From positions 62,001 through 126,000 of the forward strand of contig CAWJFP010000004.1 of NCBI GenBank assembly GCA_963842155.1: a stretch of 64,000 nt of DNA. The letters run 5' to 3'. The notes below the pieces were generated by a model. It ran no database searches. It was not told where the DNA came from and was given only the letters and a program-made list of their open reading frames with translations. Source of the DNA: CAWJFP01 sp963842155 (GTDB lineage Bacteria > Pseudomonadota > Alphaproteobacteria > JACZXZ01). Shown piece after piece: positions 25,241 through 32,704 of the stretch. How positions within the stretch are numbered: position 1 is the first letter of the stretch; each line of letters begins with the position of its first letter. Both the position numbers and the translations under genes were made by a program.

Positions 25241-26986
25241 TCACGCCGCGGCGTGGATCCCGGCGGCCGTCACCTTGTCGTCGACATAGGATTCGAACTG
25301 CTTGAAATTATTCTCGAAGCGCTGCGCCACCTCGCGCGCCGTCTGGTCGTAGGCCTTCTGGTCCGTCCAGCTGCGCTTGGGATTGAGCACCTCGCTCGGC
25401 ACCTCGGGGCAGCTTTCCGGGACATTGAGGCCGAACTCGCTGAGCCGCACGGTCGAGACCTCGGCCAGCCGGCCGTCGAGCGCCGCGCGCACCATGGCGC
25501 GGGTATAAGCGATATCCATCCGCTTGCCGACGCCGTAGGCGCCGCCGGACCAGCCGGTGTTGACGAGCCAGCATTTGACGTCGTGCTCGGCGATGAGCTT
25601 GCCGAGGAGCCGCGCATAGACGGTCGGATGGCGCGGCATGAAAGGCGCCCCGAAGCAGGTCGAGAAGGTCGCCTGCGGCTCCTTGCCGAGGCCCTTCTCC
25701 GTGCCCGCCACGCGCGCCGTATAGCCCGAGAGGAAGTGGTACATGGCCTGGTCGGGCGAGAGGCGGCTGATGGGCGGCAGCACGCCGAAGGCGTCCGCCG
25801 TCAGCATGATCACGTTGCTCGCATGGCCGGTCAGCCCCGTCGGCGAGGCGTTGGGAATGAAGTCGATCGGGTAGGAGGCGCGCGTGTTCTCGGTCAGGCT
25901 CGCATCGTCGAGATCGAGGGCGCGGCTCGCCGGATCGATCACCACGTTCTCCAGCACCGTGCCGAAGCGGCGGGTGGTGGCGTAGATCTCGGGCTCGGCC
26001 TCGCGCGAAAGGCGGATCACCTTGGCGTAGCAGCCGCCCTCGAAATTGAACAGGCCGTGCTCCGACCAGCCATGCTCGTCGTCGCCGATGAGGGTGCGCG
26101 TGGGGTCGGCGGACAAGGTCGTCTTGCCGGTTCCGGAGAGGCCGAAGAAGACCGCCGCGTCTCCCGCCGGACCGACATTGACCGAGCAATGCATGGGCAG
26201 CACGCCGCGCGCGGGCAGCAGATAGTTGAGCAGGCTGAAGACCGACTTCTTGATCTCGCCGGCATAGATCGTGCCGCCGATCAGGACAAGGCGCTTCTCG
26301 AAATCCATCAGGATGAAGGTCGAGGAGGTCGTGCCGTGGCGCGCGGGGTCGGCATGGCAGCTCGGCGCCTGCAACACGGTGAAGTCGGGCACGAAGCGGG
26401 CGCGCTCCTCCGTCGTCGGCTGGAGGAACATGTTGTAGGCGAAAAGGCTGTGCCAGGCGCTTTCGGTGACGACGCGCACCTTGATGCGGTAGGAGGGATC
26501 GGTGCCGGCGTGGCAATCCTGGACGAAGACGTCCTTGCCCTCAAGATGCTCGAGCATCAACTCATGCAGCGCGTCGAAGCGCTCGCGGCTGATCGGGCGA
26601 TTGATCTTGCCCCACCAGATATTGTCGCGGCTCGTGGGCTCCTCGACGATGAACTTGTCGTTGGGCGAGCGGCCCGTATGGCGGCCGGTCTCCACCACGA
26701 GCGGCCCCTCGGCGGCCAAGACTCCCTCGCCGCGCCGGAGGGCCTCCTCGTAGAGCCCCGGCGCCGTCAAATTCCAGGAGGCCGTGCCAAGCTTGCGCAG
26801 ACCATGATGGCTGAGCCCGTGTTGGCTCACGACCGAACCGACTTGCTGCAATTGCTCCTCCTCGGGCGCCTCGGGACGAGCGTCGCTTGCCCCTATTCGA
26901 TTGCTTGGCCGAACCGACTGGCCGCCCTCCGGCCCGTTCGGCGGCGGGGCGGGGACGGTGCTTCGGCGAGACGCGAACATAGCCAT
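25241..26986 (-). CDS. pckA: Phosphoenolpyruvate carboxykinase (ATP)
   Basis: A 581-residue protein, about 40-45 longer than usual at the N-terminus (Pro/Arg-rich). The ATP-type signature is clear: RHTGRSPNDKFIV, the kinase loop FFGLSGTGKTTLSADP, IGDDEHGW with metal and nucleotide contacts, and NTGWSGGAYGVGKRM. It converts oxaloacetate to PEP in gluconeogenesis in the cytoplasm. The gene lies 25 nt after the HugZ-like gene on the same strand, so it may be read from the PCuAC promoter as well as its own. Being near chvI is common in this group of bacteria, where ChvI is linked to pckA expression. Confidence 0.97.
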   Translation of the reverse strand: MAMFASRRSTVPAPPPNGPEGGQSVRPSNRIGASDARPEAPEEEQLQQVGSVVSQHGLSHHGLRKLGTASWNLTAPGLYEEALRRGEGVLAAEGPLVVETGRHTGRSPNDKFIVEEPTSRDNIWWGKINRPISRERFDALHELMLEHLEGKDVFVQDCHAGTDPSYRIKVRVVTESAWHSLFAYNMFLQPTTEERARFVPDFTVLQAPSCHADPARHGTTSSTFILMDFEKRLVLIGGTIYAGEIKKSVFSLLNYLLPARGVLPMHCSVNVGPAGDAAVFFGLSGTGKTTLSADPTRTLIGDDEHGWSEHGLFNFEGGCYAKVIRLSREAEPEIYATTRRFGTVLENVVIDPASRALDLDDASLTENTRASYPIDFIPNASPTGLTGHASNVIMLTADAFGVLPPISRLSPDQAMYHFLSGYTARVAGTEKGLGKEPQATFSTCFGAPFMPRHPTVYARLLGKLIAEHDVKCWLVNTGWSGGAYGVGKRMDIAYTRAMVRAALDGRLAEVSTVRLSEFGLNVPESCPEVPSEVLNPKRSWTDQKAYDQTAREVAQRFENNFKQFESYVDDKVTAAGIHAAA

Positions 26987-27011
26987 GGCCCTGTCCCGGA
27001 CGCAATCTCCT

Positions 27012-27794
27012 TCAGCCTTTTAACCCTTTCGGACCCGGCTCGTGGGCGAGACGCACGAGCTCGCGCCGCGCCGCCTCGGGGCCGGTCACGGGAGCGGTGA
27101 AATCGAGCCGCGCCACTCGTCCGCCAAGCCGCAGATCGAGCCCGTCCGGGTCGATTCCCGTCATGGCCCAACCCTCTCCGGCGAGGCCGAGCAGGCGGCC
27201 CGCATAGTGGGCCAGAGCCCGGGCATGATCCTCGTTCATATGGTTAACGATGCCGGGCTCGGCCTGGGCGAGGGCGCCGGCGTCCGGCCCGTCATAGAGG
27301 ATCTCCTCGGCCGCGAGCCAATGGATGCGGCCGAAGCCCGCCACCAGATGGCCGCGCAGGGGCTCGACCCGGTAGAGGCGAAAATCCTTCATCCCCGCAT
27401 AAAGCGCGGCACCCGGATGGCGCGCGAGGAAGCGCGCGCGATCGGCCGGCTCGCCGCTCTCGCGCACATGGCCGAGCAGGGTGAGCCTGGGGCCGGTAAG
27501 CGGCTCCTCGAGTCCGGCCGTGCCGTCGAAAAGCAGCGCGACGCGGGAATCGGCCAGGATGTTCTTGCTATGCTCCGCCAGGTCCGACAGCAGGAGCAGC
27601 GGGCGCCCCTCCGGCGTCGTGGCGGCCAGCACGAGGGACGCATAAGGCCAGCCCGCCGCATCGCCCCGCATCGCGGTCGCGAGCGTCGCGCGGTCGGCGG
27701 CCCGGATCAGGCGACGCGAATGCAATCCCGGCGCGATCTCCGCCGGCTCGCCGCCCGGCCCCGCCGGCCGGGGCGCCGGCGCCGTGCCGTTCAT
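27012..27794 (-). CDS. HugZ-like heme utilisation / FMN-binding split-barrel protein with DUF2470 domain
   Basis: The 260-residue product has a pyridoxamine-phosphate-oxidase-like split barrel (about 25-170: RAADRATLATAMRGDAAGWP, LLLLSDLAEHSKNILAD) and a C-terminal DUF2470 domain (about 180-255: VNHMNEDHARALAHYA, GIDPDGLDL). This arrangement is that of HugZ-type proteins that bind or degrade heme, and of related FMN-binding proteins. Its start overlaps the stop of the PCuAC gene by 4 nt, indicating translational coupling to a copper-related protein. Confidence 0.82.
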   Translation of the reverse strand: MNGTAPAPRPAGPGGEPAEIAPGLHSRRLIRAADRATLATAMRGDAAGWPYASLVLAATTPEGRPLLLLSDLAEHSKNILADSRVALLFDGTAGLEEPLTGPRLTLLGHVRESGEPADRARFLARHPGAALYAGMKDFRLYRVEPLRGHLVAGFGRIHWLAAEEILYDGPDAGALAQAEPGIVNHMNEDHARALAHYAGRLLGLAGEGWAMTGIDPDGLDLRLGGRVARLDFTAPVTGPEAARRELVRLAHEPGPKGLKG

Positions 27795-28297
27795 TGACCC
27801 GTCCCCTGCTTCATCGACGGCATGTCGGGCGCCATGCCGGACATGGGCCCTTTGCTGTCCGCCTTCTCGACCTCGATCATCACCGAGAGATCGCCGGCAT
27901 TGCGGAATTTGAGCAGGAGCGGAAAGCGGCTGCCGGCGCGGAGCGGCTCGCTCAGATCGAACAGCATGAGATGATAATGGCCCGGCTCGAGCTTGACGGT
28001 GGCGCTCGGCGCGATCTCGAGCGCGTCGATCGCCCGCATCTTCATCACCCCGCCGTCCTCGGTGGTGACATGGAGCTGGGCGCGCTTGGCCTCCGGGGTA
28101 GACGCGCTCAGAAGCGCGTCGGGGCGCTCGCCATGGTTCATGATCGTCATATAGACCGCGCCCGTGCTGCCGGTGGTGGCGCGAGCCCAGGGCCGCTCGA
28201 CATGCAGGCCGCCGAGATTGTAATCGTCGGCCAGTGCTGCGCCCGACAAGGCGCCCAGGAATAGACCGGCAACGAAAAGCGCGCGGAAAGCTGCCAT
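27791..28297 (-). CDS. Periplasmic copper chaperone PCu(A)C
   Basis: A 168-residue protein with a signal peptide (ALFVAGLFLGALSGAALADD). The copper site follows the family pattern H-x10-M-x21-H-x-M, seen as LHVTTEDGGVMKM and GHYHLMLFDL. The C-terminus is Met-rich (MSGMAPDMPSM), which may add Cu(I) binding. The family delivers copper to the CuA or CuB site of cytochrome c oxidase in the periplasm. It is first in an operon with the HugZ-like gene and possibly pckA. Its promoter lies in the same intergenic region as that of chvI, with the triple repeat at 28362-28406. Confidence 0.9.
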   Translation of the reverse strand: MAAFRALFVAGLFLGALSGAALADDYNLGGLHVERPWARATTGSTGAVYMTIMNHGERPDALLSASTPEAKRAQLHVTTEDGGVMKMRAIDALEIAPSATVKLEPGHYHLMLFDLSEPLRAGSRFPLLLKFRNAGDLSVMIEVEKADSKGPMSGMAPDMPSMKQGTGQ

Positions 28298-28361
28298 GCG
28301 TTTCTCTCCTTTAACCGGCGGGCGTTGTTGCGCTCCGTCAGCCCGATCCGCAAGCCCCCGA

Positions 28362-28406
28362 TACTAGCTCGTGCCCTATTAGATCGTGGCATATTAGGTC
28401 GTGGCT
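28362..28406. repeat. Three tandem 15-bp repeats in the PCuAC-chvI divergent region
   Basis: Units TACTAGCTCGTGCCC (28362-28376), TATTAGATCGTGGCA (28377-28391) and TATTAGGTCGTGGCT (28392-28406) follow each other without spacer. The consensus is TAtTAGnTCGTGgC. A 15-bp period is about one and a half helical turns. Placement between two divergent promoters suggests regulator binding sites (inference). Confidence 0.65.
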
Positions 28407-28525
28407 GGGCGCTTTCCCGTCAAGCCCGCGCGGGCATTTGGGCCGCCCTGGTGGAAATGCGACAAAACAAGCACAATATAAGGCAAGAAATCACGCAGCC
28501 TAGGTCGAATTGGAGGGGCCGCCGC

Positions 28526-29248
28526 ATGCCGGGAAGCCCGACGCCGCTACGCCGTACCATCGCGCTCGTCGATGACGATCGCAATATCCTCACTTCCGTC
28601 TCGATGGCGCTCGAGGCGGAGGGCTTCGCCGTGCGCGTCTATAGCGACGGGGACGAGGCGCTGCGCGGCATGACGAACCAGCCGGTCGACCTCGCCATCC
28701 TCGATATCAAGATGCCGCGCATGGACGGCATGGAGCTGTTGACGCGCCTGCGCCGCTCCTCGGGCATGCCCATCATCTTCCTCACCTCGAAGGACGACGA
28801 GGTGGACGAGGTGCTGGGCCTGCGGATGGGGGCAGACGATTATATCCGCAAGCCCTTCTCGCAGCGGTTGCTGATCGAGCGCATCCGCACGCTCCTGCGG
28901 CGCAGCGAGCTCGGTCAGGGGCCGGGCGAGGCGGGCAGCGGCGAAGGCTCTTTCGTGCGCGGCGATCTCATGCTCGATCCGAGCCGCCATCTCTGCGCTT
29001 GGAAGGGCACGGCGGTCGCGCTCACGGTGACCGAGTTTCTCATCCTCAAGGCGCTCGCGCAGCGGCCCGGCCTGGTGAAAAGCCGGGATCAGCTCATGGA
29101 TGCCGCTTACGGCGAGCATATTTATGTGGACGACCGCACGATCGACAGCCACATCAAGCGGGTGCGGAAAAAGCTGCGCGCAGCGGACGAGGAGTTCAAC
29201 CAGATCGAGACGCTCTACGGCATCGGCTACCGCTATAGGGAAGGCTGA
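28526..29248 (+). CDS. chvI: Two-component response regulator ChvI (OmpR family)
   Basis: A 240-residue protein from ATG 28526, chosen for TGGAGGGG upstream and because likeness begins there (TIALVDDDRNILTSVSMALE). The receiver domain at about 12-125 holds the phosphorylatable Asp in LAILDIKMPRMDG and the Lys in DDYIRKPFS. The winged-helix output domain at about 145-235 ends DDRTIDSHIKRVRKKLR...YGIGYRY. The EVDEVLGLRMGADDYI stretch and the neighbours identify ChvI, which with ChvG responds to acid and envelope stress in rhizobia and relatives. Divergent from the PCuAC gene. Confidence 0.92.
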   Translation: MPGSPTPLRRTIALVDDDRNILTSVSMALEAEGFAVRVYSDGDEALRGMTNQPVDLAILDIKMPRMDGMELLTRLRRSSGMPIIFLTSKDDEVDEVLGLRMGADDYIRKPFSQRLLIERIRTLLRRSELGQGPGEAGSGEGSFVRGDLMLDPSRHLCAWKGTAVALTVTEFLILKALAQRPGLVKSRDQLMDAAYGEHIYVDDRTIDSHIKRVRKKLRAADEEFNQIETLYGIGYRYREG

Positions 29249-29318
29249 GCGCCGAGCGCCCCCGATCGCGTCGCGCGGGGGACTATTTCCCGCCGCTTGG
29301 ACGATTTTCGGCCGGAAC

Positions 29319-29347
29319 GACATTTGGTGCAATGACATTTGGTGCAA
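29319..29347 (+). repeat. 14-bp direct repeat between chvI and chvG
   Basis: GACATTTGGTGCAA occurs at 29319-29332 and again at 29334-29347, a period of 15. It lies in the 132-nt gap between chvI and chvG, just before the sensor-kinase start. It could be a small duplication or a paired site for a regulator or RNA. Confidence 0.6.
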
Positions 29348-29380
29348 AGCGTGACGAGCGGCGCGCACGAGGGCCGGGGC

Positions 29381-31297
29381 ATGGCCGTCGAGACCGAAGC
29401 GAAGCATGAGGCCGGCGTCGCGCCCGAGCATGACGCGCAGCGGGCCTTGCCGCCGGAATCATCCGAACCGCCGGAGGGCGAGGGCGATGGACGCGCTGTG
29501 ACGCCGGGGGCGCGGCACCGGCTTTGGCGCATGCGGCTCTCCCGGCTCCGTCTCGTCTCCCCGCTCACCAAGCGCATCCTCGCTCTCAATGTGGTGGCGC
29601 TCGCCATCCTCGTCGCGGGCGTGCTCTATCTCGGCGAATATAAGCGCAGCCTAGTCGGCTCCGAGCTCGAGTCCCTCACCACCCAGGCCCGCATCTTCGC
29701 CGGGGCGCTCGGCGAGAGCGCCATTGTCGAGAATCCCGACGACAGCCTCACCTTGATGCCCGAGGCGAGCCGCAGCTTGGTGCGCCGGCTCATCGAGCCG
29801 ACCACGGCGCGGGCGCGGCTCTTCGACGGCACGGGCGGGCTCGTGGCGGACAGCCGCTACCTCGGCGCCCCCGGCGGCGGGGTGCAAGTCGAGCCGCTGC
29901 CCTGGCCCGAGGAGACGGGCTTGGCCAGCCGCCTGCTCGATAGCGCCTATGACTGGCTGCTCAACGCCGTGCCGCGGCTCGGCAAGCTGCCGCGCTACCG
30001 CGAGCAGTCCAAGGAGCAGGCGAGCGATTACCCCGAGGTCTTGCGCGCGCTGGGCGGCGGCACGGCGAAGCAGGTCTACGACAACGGGGCGCGCGGCCTC
30101 GTGCTCTCGGTGGCCGTGCCGGTGCAGCGCTACAAGCAGGTCGTCGGCGCCCTCATGGTGTCCGCGAGCAGCACCGAGATCGACAAGGCCATGCGTTCGG
30201 TGCGGCTCGACATCCTCGAGGCCTTCGCCGTCGCGCTGTTCATCACCGTCTGCTTCTCGCTCTATCTCGGCGGCGCCATCGTGCGGCCGCTGCGCCGCCT
30301 CGCGGAGGCCGCCGAACGGCTGCGGCCCGCCAGCGGACGCCATGTCGGGATTCCCGATCTGACCGGCCGCAACGACGAGATCGGCGATCTCTCCGGCGCG
30401 CTCCGCCGCATGACGGAGGCCCTGCAGCAGCGCATGACGGCGATCGAGCGCTTTGCCGCCGACGTGGCGCATGAGATCAAGAACCCGCTCTCCTCGTTGC
30501 GCAGCGCCGTCGAGACGGCCGCGCGGGTCAAGGATCCCGAGCAGCAGCGCATGCTCATGGGCATCATCCTCGAGGACGTCCAGCGTCTCGACCGGCTGAT
30601 CTCCGACATCTCCGAGGCTTCGCGGCTCGATGCCGAACTGAGCCGGGGCACGGCTGAGACGGTCGATCTCGCCGGCCTGCTGCGCACCATGATCGAAATC
30701 CAGAATTCCTCGGACGGCGCCGAGGCGCCGCGCCTCCGGCTCGCAAAGCCGCCGCGCGAGCCCCTCCTGGTCTCGGGCATCGAGGGGCGGCTCGCGCAGG
30801 TGTTCCGCAACCTGATCGAAAACGCGCTTTCCTTCAGCCCGCCCGGGGGCGTCATCACTCTCTCGCTGCGACTGACGGAGGGATGGGTCGAGGCGATCAT
30901 CGAGGATGAGGGGCCGGGCCTGCACGAAGGCAGCCTGGAGGCGATCTTCGAGCGCTTCTACTCCGAGCGCCCGCCGGGCGAGAAGTTCGGCACCCATTCC
31001 GGCCTCGGCCTCAGCATCTCCAAGCAGATCGTCGAGGCCCATGGCGGCGTCATCCGCGCCGAGAACAGGGTCGACCGGCAGGGCCGCGTGCTGGGCGCCC
31101 GCTTCATCGTCGGGCTTCCGCTGGAGGAAGGGGGCGCCGAGCGCGAGGAATACCGCATGCGCCGCGTGGAGGGCGAGGCCCGCGAAAGCACGGCCCCGGC
31201 CGCCAAGCGCGGGGCTAGAGGCGGCGGGCGCCCCAGGCGCGGCACCGCCGCCCGTGCCCCTCGATCCAAGGCGGCCGCGCGCCGCGATTCCCGATGA
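29381..31297 (+). CDS. chvG: Two-component sensor histidine kinase ChvG
   Basis: The ATG at 29381 gives 638 residues; TTG/GTG starts at 29339-29351 are possible. The N-terminus is a Pro/Glu-rich cytoplasmic stretch, followed by a membrane helix (ILALNVVALAILVAGVLYL), a periplasmic sensor of about 190 residues, and a second helix (ILEAFAVALFITVCFSLYLGG). HAMP, then the phosphorylated His in FAADVAHEIKNPLSSL, then the ATPase boxes (NLIENALSFSPPGG, DEGPGL, HSGLGLSISKQIV) follow. The last 50 residues are Arg/Ala-rich and not part of the kinase. It phosphorylates ChvI. Confidence 0.9.
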   Translation: MAVETEAKHEAGVAPEHDAQRALPPESSEPPEGEGDGRAVTPGARHRLWRMRLSRLRLVSPLTKRILALNVVALAILVAGVLYLGEYKRSLVGSELESLTTQARIFAGALGESAIVENPDDSLTLMPEASRSLVRRLIEPTTARARLFDGTGGLVADSRYLGAPGGGVQVEPLPWPEETGLASRLLDSAYDWLLNAVPRLGKLPRYREQSKEQASDYPEVLRALGGGTAKQVYDNGARGLVLSVAVPVQRYKQVVGALMVSASSTEIDKAMRSVRLDILEAFAVALFITVCFSLYLGGAIVRPLRRLAEAAERLRPASGRHVGIPDLTGRNDEIGDLSGALRRMTEALQQRMTAIERFAADVAHEIKNPLSSLRSAVETAARVKDPEQQRMLMGIILEDVQRLDRLISDISEASRLDAELSRGTAETVDLAGLLRTMIEIQNSSDGAEAPRLRLAKPPREPLLVSGIEGRLAQVFRNLIENALSFSPPGGVITLSLRLTEGWVEAIIEDEGPGLHEGSLEAIFERFYSERPPGEKFGTHSGLGLSISKQIVEAHGGVIRAENRVDRQGRVLGARFIVGLPLEEGGAEREEYRMRRVEGEARESTAPAAKRGARGGGRPRRGTAARAPRSKAAARRDSR

Positions 31298-31417
31298 CCG
31301 GCCCAAGCCTTGACGCCGGCAAAGCCGCCGATTTCCGCCATGCGCGCGTAGCGCGCGCCTGAGCCGGCATTGACAGGCGCCCTCGGCAACGCCACTTTCC
31401 CCGCCCGGAGGATGGCC

Positions 31418-31852
31418 ATGATCCAGGTCCACGGGACCTGCGTCGAGCTTGCCGGCTTGGCGGTGCTGCTCAGGGGCTCGCCCGGAAGCGGCAAATCCGA
31501 TCTGGCCCTGCGCCTGATCGACCATGGAGCGCGGCTGGTGGCGGATGACCGCGTCGATCTGCGCTTGGAGGGTACGGCTGTTCTCGCCTCTGCCCCTACG
31601 CCGCTCGCCGGCCGGATCGAGGTACGCGGCCTCGGCATTCTGGCCTTGCCGAGCGTCGCCAAGGCGCGGTTGGCGCTGGTGATCGATCTGGTCGAGCCGG
31701 ACGCCGTCGAGCGCCTGCCCAAGCCGGGCAAATGCGAGCTTCTCGGCCAGGCGCTGCCCTTGATCAGGCTGGCGCCCTTCGAGACCTCCGCCGCCGCCAA
31801 GGTGCGCCTTGCCGCGCGGAGCTTGGGACAGATTATAATGCCGGTGACATGA
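31418..31852 (+). CDS. hprK: HPr kinase/phosphorylase, short alphaproteobacterial form
   Basis: A 144-residue protein, about half the length of the Firmicutes enzyme, as is normal in alphaproteobacteria, where only the catalytic part remains. The P-loop is RGSPGSGKSDLALRLI. The second motif is GARLVADDRVDL, and GRIEVRGLGILALP matches the HprK signature. GGAGG at 31407-31411 supports ATG 31418 over 31412. It phosphorylates the regulatory Ser of HPr, encoded downstream, linking metabolite levels to the phosphorelay. It lies after chvG, as in many relatives. The stop overlaps the next small ORF by 4 nt. Confidence 0.9.
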   Translation: MIQVHGTCVELAGLAVLLRGSPGSGKSDLALRLIDHGARLVADDRVDLRLEGTAVLASAPTPLAGRIEVRGLGILALPSVAKARLALVIDLVEPDAVERLPKPGKCELLGQALPLIRLAPFETSAAAKVRLAARSLGQIIMPVT

Positions 31853-31986
31853 CCGAGGCGTTTTCCTCTCCCATAGAAGCCGCCGTTTCCTCGACCGGAG
31901 CCTCGCCGCCCGCGGCGGAGGGGCGCGCGCGCCTCCTGCGGGCACGGGCCGCTGTCGCTTTGGCGCAACAAAAGGATCTTCGATGA
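31849..31986 (+). CDS. Small coupled ORF between hprK and the EIIA gene (45 residues)
   Basis: This ORF starts at ATG 31849 within the hprK stop and ends at TGA 31986 overlapping the EIIA start, with 4-nt overlaps at both ends. The product is Ser/Ala-rich with a basic end (MTEAFSSPIEAAVSSTG, then RLLRARAAVALAQQKDLR). No domain is recognised. In many relatives the RNase adaptor gene rapZ occupies this place, so it may be the remainder of rapZ or a separate small protein. The exact overlaps suggest that it is translated. Confidence 0.45.
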   Translation: MTEAFSSPIEAAVSSTGASPPAAEGRARLLRARAAVALAQQKDLR

Positions 31987-32396
31987 TCGGCATGGTGCTT
32001 GTGACGCACGGAAGGCTGGCGCAGGAGTTCATCGCCGCGCTCGAGCATGTCGTCGGACCGCAAAAACAGGCAAAGGCGGTCTGCATCGGGCCCGACGACG
32101 ACATGGAGAAGCGGCGCGACGAGATCCTGCACTCGGTGGCGGAGGTGGACGACGGCAGCGGCGTCGTGCTGCTGACCGATATGTTCGGCGGCACGCCTTC
32201 CAACCTGGCGATTTCCATCATGGACAATGCACGGGTCGAGGTGATCGCCGGCGTCAACCTCCCCATGCTGATCAAGCTTGCGAGCGTGCGCCAGAGCGAG
32301 GGCCTCCGCAAGGCGGTGGCGGCGGCGCAGGAGGCGGGGCGCAAATATATCAATATCGCCTCGGCACTCCTCGCCGAGGAAAAGGAACGGCGATGA
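31983..32396 (+). CDS. PTS EIIA component, mannose (EIIA-Man) type
   Basis: A 137-residue cytoplasmic phosphocarrier. The phosphorylated His is in VLVTHGRLA at residue 9, and VLLTDMFGGTPSNLA is the family signature. No EIIB or EIIC gene is present, so this is a regulatory, not a sugar-transporting, PTS branch, as in other alphaproteobacteria where such EIIA proteins signal carbon and nitrogen status. Its start overlaps the small ORF and its end overlaps the HPr gene by 4 nt. Confidence 0.9.
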   Translation: MIGMVLVTHGRLAQEFIAALEHVVGPQKQAKAVCIGPDDDMEKRRDEILHSVAEVDDGSGVVLLTDMFGGTPSNLAISIMDNARVEVIAGVNLPMLIKLASVRQSEGLRKAVAAAQEAGRKYINIASALLAEEKERR

Positions 32397-32704
32397 ACGA
32401 CGCGGGCCCGGCGCCCGTCCCGCCCGCGGCCCCGGCTCCGTTGCGGCGGGTGATGGAGATCCGCAATCAGCGCGGGCTGCACGCCCGCGCCGCCGCGCGC
32501 TTCGTCAAATGCGCCGAGCAGTTCAAGGCCGAGATCACCGTGGTAAAGAAGGACATGTCCGTCTCCGGCCTCTCGATCATGGGGCTGATGATGCTGGCGG
32601 CGGCACCCGGGAGCAAAATCGAGGTGATGGCCAACGGCCCAGACGCCGAGGCGGCGCTCGCGGCGCTCGGCACATTGGTCGAGGGAAAGTTCGGCGAAGA
32701 GTGA
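32393..32704 (+). CDS. ptsH: PTS phosphocarrier HPr
   Basis: A 103-residue HPr with an extra about 20-residue Ala/Pro-rich N-terminus. The active His is in QRGLHARAAARFV, and the HprK target Ser lies in MSVSGLSIMGLMML. Both are present, so it can be phosphorylated by EI on His and by HprK on Ser. It passes phosphate from EI to the EIIA encoded just upstream. The gene overlaps both neighbours by 4 nt. Confidence 0.93.
   Translation: MNDAGPAPVPPAAPAPLRRVMEIRNQRGLHARAAARFVKCAEQFKAEITVVKKDMSVSGLSIMGLMMLAAAPGSKIEVMANGPDAEAALAALGTLVEGKFGEE

Noticed and set aside
29339..29380. TTG/GTG starts of chvG inside the direct repeat
   Set aside because: Possible but lacking a ribosome site; ATG 29381 was preferred and the alternatives are noted.
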